NCBI GenBank assembly: GCA_965262305.1
Contig: CBDHEY010000002.1
Location: 1,998,188-2,062,187, forward strand
Reading direction: 5' to 3'
From: CBDHEY01 sp965262305
GTDB taxonomy: Bacteria; Pseudomonadota; Gammaproteobacteria; Pseudomonadales; Cellvibrionaceae
Length of the DNA stretch: 64,000 bases
Every line of letters starts with the position of its first letter. Position 1 is the stretch's first letter. Shown in pieces: positions 1-8,403 of this stretch. Both the position numbers and the translations under genes were made by a program. Below the pieces are notes generated by a model. That model was not told the DNA's origin. It made no database searches and saw nothing but the letters and a program-made list of their open reading frames with translations.

Positions 1-357
1 CATGAACATTTTGATGCTAGCTTAATAGAAGAAGAACAAATTTCAGAAACTGGTTTTATTCTGAAGAAAAATCAAGGTGAAAACTATGAAAGTATTGGTT
101 GGCGTTTTTCTCCTGATAACGTATTTAATCGTGAAGAATTAAATCTCTGGTTAAACGAGTTGAACGTCGAACGACTCAAAGCAGTGTTTATCACGCATGA
201 TGGTATTTTTGGTTACAATAAGACCCAAGATGCAATGCAAGAATTTGAGCTAGACGATTGCATAGATAGCCGAATCGAGATCATCGCCCCAAAAATAGAA
301 ACACGTTGGGAAAACGAAATTCTCGGCTTAATGCAAAATATTAAACGCTTAGCCTGA
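1..357 (+). CDS. CobW/P47K-family GTPase, C-terminal fragment
   Basis: The frame is open from the first base of the window to a TGA at 355-357, giving about 118 residues of a protein whose start lies outside. The visible part looks like the C-terminal domain of the COG0523/CobW GTPases: a GWRFSPD stretch, then a helix with LNVERLKAVF, close to the 'leRlKGv' pattern of that domain. These proteins are GTP-dependent metal chaperones, often for zinc or cobalt. The GTPase half (Walker A, NKxD, CxCC) is outside the window, so the family call rests on the tail alone. Its end faces the DUF3299 gene with 15 bases between the stops. A metal role fits the ABC and DUF3299 neighbours, but this is inference. 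Confidence 0.6.
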   Translation, partial: HEHFDASLIEEEQISETGFILKKNQGENYESIGWRFSPDNVFNREELNLWLNELNVERLKAVFITHDGIFGYNKTQDAMQEFELDDCIDSRIEIIAPKIETRWENEILGLMQNIKRLA

Positions 358-372
358 TAAAATTAGTTGAAT

Positions 373-1074
373 CTACTCGTCATAATAAGGTTTTATAGAA
401 GCCACATCTATGGAGTAAGCAGCTGTGGCTAATTCGTTTTCGACAAGTGTGGTCGATAGTGTCCCTTCGATCCAAAATGGATCATAGAGCTCTTCCAAGC
501 GCATGCCCGGTTCAAATTCGGAAAAGATAATTTGATTTGGCGGCGGCGGCGGAAGATGAATGCAGGCACCAAAAAAAGGTACTAGGAAAAAAGTAGTAAC
601 GATCTGTTCATCACTAAATTCCAACGGGACTATAAACCCAGGGATCCGAACCTTGGCATTATTAAATTCTGGTCGAACTCGCTTAGATACCAAAGCCTGC
701 TGATATCTATCGTTTGTATCATTAATGCTACTTTTAAGGCTACTGGTAGGAATATCAAACTCGCTACCATCGGGGATTTCGTCGAGGTATGAAGGTGGAT
801 TTGACAATGCATCAATATCATCTTGCGGCATCAAATCTGTCCATTCGATTATTTTGTATACTATTTTTGTATCGTCATCATTGTGTTTACTGGTATCGAC
901 AGCTGTGCGAGATTCATCTAGCAGCGGGATCGAAACACTTTTTTTCTGCTCTGAATCCGCCCCATTATCAACAATGTCTTGCGACTCGGTAACTGAAACA
1001 ACTTGCTCATTGGCGTTTTCTTGTGAACAACTTGCAAGGCCAATTAAAATAATAACAAACCAGATGTAGGCCAT
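373..1074 (-). CDS. DUF3299 lipoprotein
   Basis: A 233-residue protein with an N-terminal hydrophobic stretch ending in a lipobox, LASC (Cys16), so it is likely a lipoprotein. An acidic, low-complexity linker follows to about residue 125. The C-terminal 100 residues match the DUF3299 pattern: IPGFIVPLE, then FFLVPFFGACIHLPPPPPNQ, then a conserved strand about the 'effect' of the protein on its partner (WIEGTL). DUF3299 proteins are commonly encoded beside LolD/FtsX-like ABC transporters and have no settled function. Here the gene is divergent from the ABC pair at 1177-3064, sharing a 102-base intergenic region, and convergent with the CobW-like gene. An envelope role tied to metal supply is plausible but not shown. 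Confidence 0.8.
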   Translation of the reverse strand: MAYIWFVIILIGLASCSQENANEQVVSVTESQDIVDNGADSEQKKSVSIPLLDESRTAVDTSKHNDDDTKIVYKIIEWTDLMPQDDIDALSNPPSYLDEIPDGSEFDIPTSSLKSSINDTNDRYQQALVSKRVRPEFNNAKVRIPGFIVPLEFSDEQIVTTFFLVPFFGACIHLPPPPPNQIIFSEFEPGMRLEELYDPFWIEGTLSTTLVENELATAAYSIDVASIKPYYDE

Positions 1075-1096
1075 AAATTAAAGAACCATAAATATC

Positions 1097-1109
1097 GTTA
1101 TCGGTTAAC
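1097..1109. promoter_or_regulatory. possible Zur-like operator between DUF3299 and ABC genes
   Basis: GTTATCGGTTAAC lies in the 102-base region between the divergent DUF3299 and ABC-transporter genes. It agrees at 10 of 13 positions with the GTTATANTATAAC core I recall for gammaproteobacterial Zur boxes. The central positions differ, so the match is suggestive only. A Zur site would fit the CobW-like GTPase and DUF3299/ABC grouping. Confidence 0.25.
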
Positions 1110-1176
1110 AAAATATATAATAACACTGAATAGCGGTAAATTTTCTATAAACCAATCGACATTAAACCATATAGCA

Positions 1177-1875
1177 ATGCCAACACTCGAAACTCACCCA
1201 TTTATTGAAATTAGAGACTTAAGTTTTCAATATTCAGCCAACGCAAAACCTATTATTCAAATCGACGAGTGGAAAATTAGATCTGGCGCTAGAGTATTTC
1301 TAGAAGGTGAATCAGGTAGCGGAAAATCAACTTTACTTAAACTACTTAGTGGAATTCACCGAGGCACTGGCGTTCTAAAGATAAGCCAAAAAGATTTGTC
1401 CAAAATGAGCAATCAAAAACGCAATCAATTTCGAGCAAATAATATTGGTATGGTGCTACAACAATTTAATCTAATACCCTACCTATCGTCAAAAGATAAC
1501 CTCCTATTAGCTGCATCGTTATCAAGGAATAATTCAAAAGAAACCATTAAAAAAGCTGAAACACTATTGGATAATGTTGGTATCTCCAAGAGAGATTGGA
1601 ATAAATATCCAGAAAAATTAAGTACTGGACAACAACAACGTATCGCTATTGCTCGTGCACTGATTAATACGCCGAATCTACTTCTATTTGATGAACCGAC
1701 ATCCTCCCTCGACGAGAACAATACGTATATATTTATGAAGTTGCTCTTCAAAATGTTAGAGCAGCATCCGTCAACATTGATCTTTGTTAGTCACGATCAA
1801 CGCCTTGCTAGTCACTTTGCAGAGCGAGTTTCAATAAGTCGATTCTCATCAAAGGAGAGCTTTGATGACAATTAA
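1177..1875 (+). CDS. ABC transporter ATP-binding protein, LolD/MacB type
   Basis: A 232-residue ATPase of the usual length for LolD/MacB-like subunits. It shows Walker A GESGSGKST near residue 45, a Q-loop (LQQFN), the signature LSTGQQQR near 148, Walker B LLLFDEPT near 168 and an H-loop SHD near 206. It overlaps the following permease gene by 14 bases, so the two are translationally coupled and form one transporter. The family works in mechanotransmission or lipoprotein release rather than classical import. No clear ribosome binding site precedes the ATG. The cargo cannot be told from sequence. Confidence 0.9.
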   Translation: MPTLETHPFIEIRDLSFQYSANAKPIIQIDEWKIRSGARVFLEGESGSGKSTLLKLLSGIHRGTGVLKISQKDLSKMSNQKRNQFRANNIGMVLQQFNLIPYLSSKDNLLLAASLSRNNSKETIKKAETLLDNVGISKRDWNKYPEKLSTGQQQRIAIARALINTPNLLLFDEPTSSLDENNTYIFMKLLFKMLEQHPSTLIFVSHDQRLASHFAERVSISRFSSKESFDDN

Positions 1876-3064
1876 ATTCCTAACGAAGCTAATCGTCAAC
1901 AGTCTGCTTTACAGAAAAAGCTCTATTTTTCTAGCAGTATTCGCCATCGCCATAAGTACTCTCGTACTACTTAGTATTGAACATATTCGCCAATCTGCTA
2001 AAAATAGTTTTAATGGAACCATATCTGGAATAGACCTTATTGTCGGACCTAGAACCAGTGATCTCAATTTACTTCTTACCACCGTTTTTCGACTAGGAGC
2101 TCCTTCACAGAATATGTCATGGGACAGCTATCAAAAGTTGAAGTCCAACAGCAATATTGAATGGGTATTGCCTATTGCTTTAGGTGATTCACACCGTGGT
2201 TTTCGTGTTTTAGGAACCAATACTTTGTTTTTCGAACACTTTCATTACGGTAAAAAGCGAGATCTTGAATTTAAAACGGGTCGACCCCTTAAAGATCTTT
2301 TTGATGTCGTACTAGGCGCCCATGTAGCAAAAAAATTAAACTACGGATTGGATAAATCCATCGTATTGTCACATGGTGTAGCAGAAATTAGTTTTCAAAA
2401 TCATGATGCTTATCCATTTAACGTAGTCGGAATTCTTAAACCAACAGGAACACCAATCGATAACGCATTGTATGTAAGCTTGTCGGGCCTCGAAGCAATC
2501 CACTCTGAACCGATTAATGGAAAAGTAAGAACACCAAAAAGTATAACCGCGGCATTTGTAGGGTTAAAATCAAGATTAGCCACCTTCAAGGTTCAAAGAG
2601 CCATCAACGATTCTAAGCACGAAGCTTTAAGCGCTATTTTACCGGGCGTTGCGTTAACCCAACTATGGCAAATAACAAAAGGCCTAGAAAATACGCTTCA
2701 GCTTATCTCAAGTTTGGTACTCTTTGCCTCACTTCTGGGACTAGGCGCTGTGCTCCTGGCAACCGCACGAGAGCGCAAACCAGAACTAACAATATTGCAA
2801 ACACTTGGTTTAGGCCCTATCTCAATGTTTTTTCTTGTTCAAGCTGAGGCTATTGGGATCGCGTTAGTAGGAATTGGAATAGCTGCCACGGGCTTTTCCT
2901 TGATTTTGTTTTTCGCAAGTGATTGGATTATGTCGCATTACGGCATCGACATCGCTATCACAAGTTTCTCGATACAAAATTTCCTTCTATTCGCCTATGT
3001 TATCCTTGGGGCAATACTTGTAGCATGTATTCCTGCGTTTGGTAGTTTCGGAAAATTGGATTGA
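1862..3064 (+). CDS. FtsX-like ABC transporter permease
   Basis: A 400-residue permease with the MacB/FtsX layout: one N-terminal membrane helix (about residues 18-38), a large periplasmic domain (about 40-270), then three helices at about 275-300, 325-352 and 370-392. The gene starts inside the end of the ATPase gene, which predicts a heterodimeric transporter. A GGAGAGC-type ribosome binding site lies in the ATPase coding end just before the ATG. In other gammaproteobacteria a DUF3299 protein, and sometimes a DUF2796 protein, sits next to this pair. No DUF2796 gene is seen here. Substrate unknown. Confidence 0.88.
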   Translation: MMTIKFLTKLIVNSLLYRKSSIFLAVFAIAISTLVLLSIEHIRQSAKNSFNGTISGIDLIVGPRTSDLNLLLTTVFRLGAPSQNMSWDSYQKLKSNSNIEWVLPIALGDSHRGFRVLGTNTLFFEHFHYGKKRDLEFKTGRPLKDLFDVVLGAHVAKKLNYGLDKSIVLSHGVAEISFQNHDAYPFNVVGILKPTGTPIDNALYVSLSGLEAIHSEPINGKVRTPKSITAAFVGLKSRLATFKVQRAINDSKHEALSAILPGVALTQLWQITKGLENTLQLISSLVLFASLLGLGAVLLATARERKPELTILQTLGLGPISMFFLVQAEAIGIALVGIGIAATGFSLILFFASDWIMSHYGIDIAITSFSIQNFLLFAYVILGAILVACIPAFGSFGKLD

Positions 3065-3243
3065 TTTTAAACATCGAGTCAACTTTGAATTCTCCCTAGA
3101 GAATATTCACTTAATCACAACCAACAAAAACCCGTTAAAATCGATTCATAACAACTTCATACACTAAGAGTCAAGGTGATTTAATTGTTGTCATCCGCGC
3201 CAATTAACTCTGCGTAAACTCCGCTTTAACTTAACAAAAGTGG

Positions 3244-3981
3244 ATGACTAAAATGACTAGATACCTCTCAATTACCCTCAAAAAATTTACTGTTATTTTG
3301 TCCCTCGGCTTGATATCGCAAATAACCTACTCTCAAAATACCGGAGGAGTGTTCGGTCCAGTCGTTAATGAGGGACATCGCGCTCTAGAGTACAGAGCTA
3401 CCTATGCTCAGGAATCTGATGGTCTATCGCAAAGAATACATTATCAGCAATCACTGGATACTAAAATTATGTGGCGTGTTGTAATAGGAACCCGAAAAAC
3501 TGATGAATCTGCTTCAGACTTTGACTCAGCTCGCGGGGAGCTCTTTTGGCAGTTAACCGAAGACCATAAATCCTATCAAACGGGTGTGAGGTTCGACCTA
3601 GTCACTCGAGACGACAATAGACCGAACACATTTGGCTTAAACTGGATGAACCAATTCAAGCTAAACGAATCTTGGTCATCTAGACTTTTGCTTCTTACTT
3701 CTTCAGAATTTGGAGAACAGAAACGAGATGGAATATTTCTTCAATCCCGTGCGCAGGTTAATAAAAAACTAAAGTCGAATTTTTCCACGGGTATTGAACT
3801 CTATAGTAGTTACGGATCAACAGAAGATTTTTCGGATACAGATGAACAAATTCATCAAATTGGTCCTTATATTAGATTACCCGCTGCAAAAAGTCTGAGC
3901 ATATACGGAAATATTTTATTTGGTATAACGAGTGCAACTTCAGATACGGAATTTCGAATATGGATAACCAAAAACTGGTAA
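3244..3981 (+). CDS. exported beta-barrel-like protein of unknown function
   Basis: A 245-residue protein with a signal peptide (basic start, hydrophobic core about 14-26, cleavage near TYSQ). The mature part alternates polar and aromatic residues in strands typical of outer-membrane barrels (RALEYRATYAQ, GVRFDLVTRDD, SSRLLLLTSSEFG) and ends in an aromatic residue (KNW), as barrels often do. I do not recognise a specific family. The upstream 179 bases show no obvious operator. It stands alone between the ABC permease and the cytochrome b561 gene. Confidence is good that it is a real exported protein, low on function. Confidence 0.6.
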   Translation: MTKMTRYLSITLKKFTVILSLGLISQITYSQNTGGVFGPVVNEGHRALEYRATYAQESDGLSQRIHYQQSLDTKIMWRVVIGTRKTDESASDFDSARGELFWQLTEDHKSYQTGVRFDLVTRDDNRPNTFGLNWMNQFKLNESWSSRLLLLTSSEFGEQKRDGIFLQSRAQVNKKLKSNFSTGIELYSSYGSTEDFSDTDEQIHQIGPYIRLPAAKSLSIYGNILFGITSATSDTEFRIWITKNW

Positions 3982-4140
3982 TCCACGAGTACACGTATCA
4001 CAGCCTGAATCTATTGCTAAAAAACGATTAAAGTAAATATAAAGGACTTAAATTGTTTCTACTTTTGTAATATGCTTTAACGTGAAATATTCCGTTAACT
4101 GACCATAAAATTCAAAAACAATTAAATAACTTGATAACTT

Positions 4141-4728
4141 ATGAATATTAAAAATACGGCCAACAATTATGGTCTAGTTGCAAAGTTGTTACATTGGAGC
4201 ACTGCGTGTTTGTTTCTTTTCTCTTATGTTAGTGTCTATTTCAGGCATTGGTTTACCGAGGAGAAAACACCAGAGAACTGGACTGCGCTTCAGCTACATT
4301 TGTCCGTGGGTGTCACTATCGCTGTAATTGTCATTCTGAGAGTGGTTTGGCGAGCCTCTAACCGAATTCCTGATCCAGAACCAGGTTCTAAGCTCGAACA
4401 CCTAGCGGCCCATCTAGGACATTATGCCTTATATGCCTTAATGATTATAATGCCAATTACTGGTTACATTGGAACGGGTGTCGACACAGAGTTTTTCTTC
4501 CTTTTCGATATACCAAAATTCGAAGATACATGGCTTTTCACCATTTTAGTGAATGACACCTTGGGATTCACATTTCAAGAGTTTGAAAAACCAATCGATT
4601 TTATTCACAAGGAGTTGTTGGGGGAATGGATAGTATGGCTCTTGATTTTAGGACATGTCTGTGCAGCACTATTCCATCATTTTGTGAAAAAAGATAAAAC
4701 ACTGAATAAGATGACATTCAATAAATAA
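4141..4728 (+). CDS. cytochrome b561 (CybB-type) membrane protein
   Basis: A 195-residue four-helix membrane protein of the bacterial cytochrome b561 family, close to the usual 175-190 length. Haem-ligand candidates are the His in LLHWSTA (about 18), the His in LQLHLSVG (about 52) and the His in LILGHVCAALFHHF (about 172 and 178-179). Family members move electrons between quinol and acceptors such as superoxide in the inner membrane. It has no neighbouring ydeI-like partner. The insertion around EFFFLFDIPKFEDTW is longer than in CybB. Confidence 0.85.
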   Translation: MNIKNTANNYGLVAKLLHWSTACLFLFSYVSVYFRHWFTEEKTPENWTALQLHLSVGVTIAVIVILRVVWRASNRIPDPEPGSKLEHLAAHLGHYALYALMIIMPITGYIGTGVDTEFFFLFDIPKFEDTWLFTILVNDTLGFTFQEFEKPIDFIHKELLGEWIVWLLILGHVCAALFHHFVKKDKTLNKMTFNK

Positions 4729-4824
4729 GCTATTAAACCGATAATTTCCGAACACATTGTTAAAACGAGAAACTAGTTTATCAGATAAACATTAGCGCCC
4801 TGATACAAGATGCTGGGAAGAAAA

Positions 4825-5370
4825 ATGGATGATGATTGGGAAATAATAAAAACAATCACCGATGCAGAACATCACTTCAACAATTTATGCTTTAAAATAC
4901 GAACACTTGCTTCTACTTGGCTTTTAGCAACTTTCGCTGGCGTTGGTTTTTTGATAACTAAAACCATCGACCCAGAGCTCAAAGCAGAAAACTTGATGGT
5001 GCTTCTTTGTTGGATTGGATCTTTAGGCGTATTAGTTCTGTGGATACTAGATCTGCAAATTTACCAAAAGATACTTAATGCATGGTTTGAGGCACGTGGC
5101 CCTATCGAAGACCGCAACCCTAATTTTCCACAAATTCAAGCGGCAATTAAAAAGACTCAACCTGGTCAAAGTGCATCTAACCTCATTAAAGTATTCTACT
5201 TGTGTTTATTTTGTGCTCCACTTCTATTTGCATGCTACGTTAGTGTACAAATGGAATTAGATAAACTATTCTTTATTTGTTCAATCATTCTACTTATATT
5301 ATTTTCTTTGGTCATATCTCTAAAAAGCCCAAGAATGAATCACAAAATAAATAAGAATCAAAACGTCTAA
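4825..5370 (+). CDS. four-helix membrane protein of unknown function
   Basis: I chose the second in-frame ATG because GGGAAG lies four bases before it. An ATG at 4810 would add five residues. The 181-residue protein has a charged N-terminal segment (DDDWEII, DAEHHFNN), two membrane helices at about 30-50 and 60-80, a soluble stretch of about 45 residues, and two more helices near 120-140 and 147-167. The arrangement resembles small conserved membrane proteins found singly in marine bacteria. I do not recognise the family. Confidence 0.6.
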   Translation: MDDDWEIIKTITDAEHHFNNLCFKIRTLASTWLLATFAGVGFLITKTIDPELKAENLMVLLCWIGSLGVLVLWILDLQIYQKILNAWFEARGPIEDRNPNFPQIQAAIKKTQPGQSASNLIKVFYLCLFCAPLLFACYVSVQMELDKLFFICSIILLILFSLVISLKSPRMNHKINKNQNV

Positions 5371-5592
5371 GATAGAGTTAGTTTACATACTGAGTGATAC
5401 TTGAATTAACATATAAAGGCTCTAGAAAATGAAAAGTAAAGTTTATTTGACTAAACTAAATTATCATTTTTAATTAGCATTATAATCACAACATTCAATT
5501 TATAACCATATAGCTTTCCAGCCTAGCATTTATACTATGTAAATTAGGTTTCCCATCAAACAATCGTATTTAGAAATTATTCGAGGTTAAAG

Positions 5593-5886
5593 TTGAACAT
5601 TTTTAGATTAATAAGCTTTTTTGAAGGTATTTCTTATCTACTAATATTATGTGTGTCTTTTGGTTTAATTAGTCGAGCATACGTCTTTCCATTGGGCGCA
5701 GCTCATGGAGGGTTGTTTGTTTGTTATTTAGTTCTTTCTCTATATATATCACATAAACAAGAATGGTCTTTAGTAACCTGGCTCGTTATCTTTTTAGCAT
5801 CTCTAGTTCCTTTTGCTTTTATACCGGTTGAGTTATTTCTTCGTAAAGAAATGATCAAATACGATTCAAATAATACACGCATATAA
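5593..5886 (+). CDS. DUF3817 integral membrane protein
   Basis: A 97-residue membrane protein matching DUF3817: FEGISYLLIL at the start, the PLGAAHGGLFVCYL motif at about 36-49, and a third helix ending in FIPVELFLRKE. The start codon is TTG, supported by GAGG at 5583-5586. There is no better in-frame start. The family is widespread and short, with no assigned function. The 222 bases upstream are AT-rich and contain no evident gene. Confidence 0.8.
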   Translation: MNIFRLISFFEGISYLLILCVSFGLISRAYVFPLGAAHGGLFVCYLVLSLYISHKQEWSLVTWLVIFLASLVPFAFIPVELFLRKEMIKYDSNNTRI

Positions 5887-5964
5887 AAATATCAGTAAAC
5901 TAATAGATTATTAATTTGTTTCCACTATTTCCCGTGTAAAAATAAGTCAACATTGAAACCTCGG

Positions 5965-6906
5965 CTAATTCCAATACCCCACTTTTTTTAACTGAGGCGA
6001 ATAGACCGGCGCTTTATCAAAACGAAGAATTGCCAGTTGCTCATCACTTACTAGGATTCGCGAGATTTTTATTCGTATAATCCTTTCAGCACCAGAAAAA
6101 TGTTTTATATCATCTTTATCCCAAGATATTTTCGCGTGCCCTTGAACCCAATAGACTTCGTTGTCTATAAAATTCGGGAAAAACAAACCGACGCGATCGT
6201 CGAGAGAAATATTACCTAGAGTATTAAAAAAGTTATTGCCACTAAAATCAGGTATCGCTAACTCATCCTGAGTCAAAAGAAGAAATCCCGGATTTCCTCC
6301 ACGGTGAGAAACATCAACACCATCACTACTATTTGTTGATAGTTGTTTTGCTCTAGAAGCAATAAATACAGTATCACTTAATCTCACTGCATCTAGAAAT
6401 TTCTCATCATCAACTTTAATGGTTGTTAGTTTTTTCAGCGTTTTATTTTCGTTAGGTAAATCTATATCACGTATCTGGATAAACTTGGCACAATTACCAA
6501 AGCTCTGCTCTACTTTAATAGAGATAGTTTCTCCATTAATCGCTTGAATAGATCCATTAACACGGTTGCGTCTTCGCGTTGCCAATTCAATACCTAACAG
6601 CCCTATTTTGTCACCGCTATTTACTGATACTAAATCAGCATCCGTAAGAAGTGGTAAGGCGTCAATTTCCAAAGTTGTTGATGTTGGTGATCGAACACGA
6701 CCACTCGTGCCCATGATTGGTGTTGCCCAAGGATGTCCATTTGCATCGATTAACCCTGACAAGAAAAGCGTACTTTCTTGTTCGAAAAATTCTCGATGCT
6801 GATCCGGCATAAAATCTCGTATCATTCGAGAACCGGCTTTAAGTGCAGTCTCTTGGACACCTGCTCGGGTCTGTATTTCTATTTCACCGACATGAAAAGG
6901 ATGCAT
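5965..6906 (-). CDS. pyridoxamine-phosphate-oxidase-like flavin-nucleotide-binding protein
   Basis: The start at 6906 (MHPFHVGE) is set by AGAGG eight bases upstream. The longer frame to 6930 would bury that site. The 313-residue product resembles COG3576 PNPOx-like proteins, with an N-terminal split-barrel domain (FLSGLIDANGHPWATPI near residues 50-65, KIGLLGIELATRRRNRVNG near 100-120) and a second barrel half (GNPGFL, FNTLGNISLDDRVGLFF). Such proteins bind FMN or a related cofactor and probably reduce small molecules. It lies 51 bases downstream of the GST gene in the same direction, so the pair probably forms one operon controlled by the TetR sites upstream. Confidence 0.8.
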   Translation of the reverse strand: MHPFHVGEIEIQTRAGVQETALKAGSRMIRDFMPDQHREFFEQESTLFLSGLIDANGHPWATPIMGTSGRVRSPTSTTLEIDALPLLTDADLVSVNSGDKIGLLGIELATRRRNRVNGSIQAINGETISIKVEQSFGNCAKFIQIRDIDLPNENKTLKKLTTIKVDDEKFLDAVRLSDTVFIASRAKQLSTNSSDGVDVSHRGGNPGFLLLTQDELAIPDFSGNNFFNTLGNISLDDRVGLFFPNFIDNEVYWVQGHAKISWDKDDIKHFSGAERIIRIKISRILVSDEQLAILRFDKAPVYSPQLKKVGYWN

Positions 6907-6957
6907 GTATATCACCTCTTTATAAAACACCGGTGCTGTTACACACCGGTTTAAAAA

Positions 6958-7578
6958 TTAAGATGCTTCCACTTGTAAACCCACAAATGTCTTTTTCATT
7001 GGAATAAAGTTAGGTAATGCTTCAAAAGATTTTAACCATCTAGTAATGTTTTGGTAGTTTTCAAGAGAAACATTTCCTTCTGGTGCATGGGCGATATAGG
7101 AATAGAATGCGATGTCGGCGACTGAGGGAGTTTCACCAGCTAACCATGTGTTCTCTCCGATAAGACGATCAACTTTATCCAATAATCCATGACAAAATTG
7201 AATTGTTGATTCAGCATCAAATTTCGCACCAAACACTGTAATTAATCGTGCTCTTGCAGGCCCCTCTGCCAGCTCGCGCGCCGCTAGAGCCAGCCATTCA
7301 TGAATACGTCCTCGAAGTTCTGGATCTTCAGAATACCATTCTGGAGCATACTTAGTTGCTAAGTAGACAATAATCGCAATTGAATCTCTTAGTATATAAC
7401 CTTCGTCATCCAACACTGGTACGAGACCAAATGGATTGATTGAAATATATGGTTCTTTTTTATGTTCTCCCGCTGCTAAGTTAAGCGAGACTTTCTCATA
7501 GGGTTGCTTGATTAGTGATAACATCAAACGCACACGATGGGCATGACCAGATAATTCAAAATCGTAAAGTTTCAACAT
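6958..7578 (-). CDS. glutathione S-transferase family protein
   Basis: The ATG at 7578 (MLKLYDFELSG) has GGAG seven bases before it. An upstream TTG in frame is less likely. The 206-residue protein has the thioredoxin-like N domain (SGHAHRVRLML, the conserved PFGLVPVLDD with its cis-proline, and DSIAIIVYLA for the gamma-glutamyl contact) and an all-helical C domain (WLAGETPSVADIAFYSYI). GSTs conjugate glutathione to electrophiles in the cytoplasm. It is the first gene of a probable two-gene operon with the flavin-binding protein and faces the tetR gene across a region holding three operator-like repeats, so induction by a toxic small molecule is likely. Confidence 0.9.
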   Translation of the reverse strand: MLKLYDFELSGHAHRVRLMLSLIKQPYEKVSLNLAAGEHKKEPYISINPFGLVPVLDDEGYILRDSIAIIVYLATKYAPEWYSEDPELRGRIHEWLALAARELAEGPARARLITVFGAKFDAESTIQFCHGLLDKVDRLIGENTWLAGETPSVADIAFYSYIAHAPEGNVSLENYQNITRWLKSFEALPNFIPMKKTFVGLQVEAS

Positions 7579-7614
7579 AGATATCTCCAAATAGTCGTCT
7601 AAGATTGTTTTGGT

Positions 7615-7630
7615 GTACAGATCTGTCTAC
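7615..7630. promoter_or_regulatory. TetR-type operator 1
   Basis: GTACAGATCTGTCTAC. The ACAGATCTGT core (7617-7626) is a perfect palindrome, and read on the minus strand the site is nearly identical to operator 2. It lies 37 bases before the GST start, where it could cover that promoter or transcript start. Confidence 0.7.
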
Positions 7631-7644
7631 AGGCTCAAACTATA

Positions 7645-7662
7645 GTAGACAGATCTGTATAC
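7645..7662. promoter_or_regulatory. TetR-type operator 2
   Basis: GTAGACAGATCTGTATAC, with the same perfect core ACAGATCTGT at 7649-7658. Its centre is 32 bases from the centre of operator 1, about three helical turns, so bound dimers would sit on the same DNA face. Confidence 0.7.
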
Positions 7663-7721
7663 GTCAATGACTGTTTTATGAATTTTTAGCAACCACAAAT
7701 CCTGTAACTAATTGAGAAGGA

Positions 7722-7739
7722 ATAGACAGGGCTGTATAC
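7722..7739. promoter_or_regulatory. TetR-type operator 3, next to the tetR start
   Basis: ATAGACAGGGCTGTATAC, a variant of operators 1 and 2 with the flanking half-sites kept (TAGACAG and CTGTATAC) and GG in place of AT in the core. It ends 24 bases before the GTG start of the regulator, the expected position for autorepression. Confidence 0.65.
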
Positions 7740-7763
7740 TTGTGTAGTAGCGGAGGAAAAATC

Positions 7764-8342
7764 GTGTCAGAAAAACGAGAAATTTTGATAGATACAGCTA
7801 TCACATTATTTTATGAACGTGGAATTCGTGCAACTGGCATAGACACTGTGCTTGCTGAATCACAGGTAGCAAAAAAAACACTTTACAATCATTTTTCATC
7901 AAAAGAAGAGCTCGTTGTTGCGGCACTTGAACGCTGGCATGAAAAATTTGCTCGAATGATAGATAACAATTTGAATGCTTTTGCTGAAAAACAAAAACCG
8001 AAGAATGAATTTAGATACGCATTAGCCTTCTTTGATATTATTGATAATTGGATAAACTCTGATGGCTTTTGCGGTTGTGTTTTTATTAATGCATCGGCCG
8101 AGTATCCTAATCAGGAAGACCCTATACATCAGGTATGTATGCGCCACAAGCAGTTTGTCGTAAACCTCTTTGAATCATTTCTAATGGATACAACTATTAA
8201 AAACAAAACTACAACTGCGCAACAACTTGCCATATTGATTGATGGCTCAATTGTGAGTTCTCATACGCGAAATGATAAAAGTGCACCTAAGATTGCTAAA
8301 CAAGCTGCTGCATCACTATTAAAAGCGTTGGTAGATAGTTAG
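7764..8342 (+). CDS. TetR-family transcriptional regulator
   Basis: The GTG at 7764 is chosen because GGAGGA at 7752-7757 is ideally spaced. The TTG at 7740 would read through that site. The 192-residue protein has the TetR helix-turn-helix at about 28-48 (GIDTVLAESQVAKKTLYNHFSSKEEL) and a C-terminal ligand domain with FCGCVFINASAEYP. That ligand domain recalls regulators of glutathione or redox-active compounds with two close cysteines (FCGC). It divides two transcription units: the GST/flavin operon on the left and itself plus the MFS gene on the right. Three operator-like repeats lie between. The inducer is unknown. Confidence 0.9.
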   Translation: MSEKREILIDTAITLFYERGIRATGIDTVLAESQVAKKTLYNHFSSKEELVVAALERWHEKFARMIDNNLNAFAEKQKPKNEFRYALAFFDIIDNWINSDGFCGCVFINASAEYPNQEDPIHQVCMRHKQFVVNLFESFLMDTTIKNKTTTAQQLAILIDGSIVSSHTRNDKSAPKIAKQAAASLLKALVDS

Positions 8343-8403
8343 TTATCTTCACAAAAATTCGGAATTCTAGTTTTTATTATGCGCAGATCAATAAGAGAAC
8401 TTG

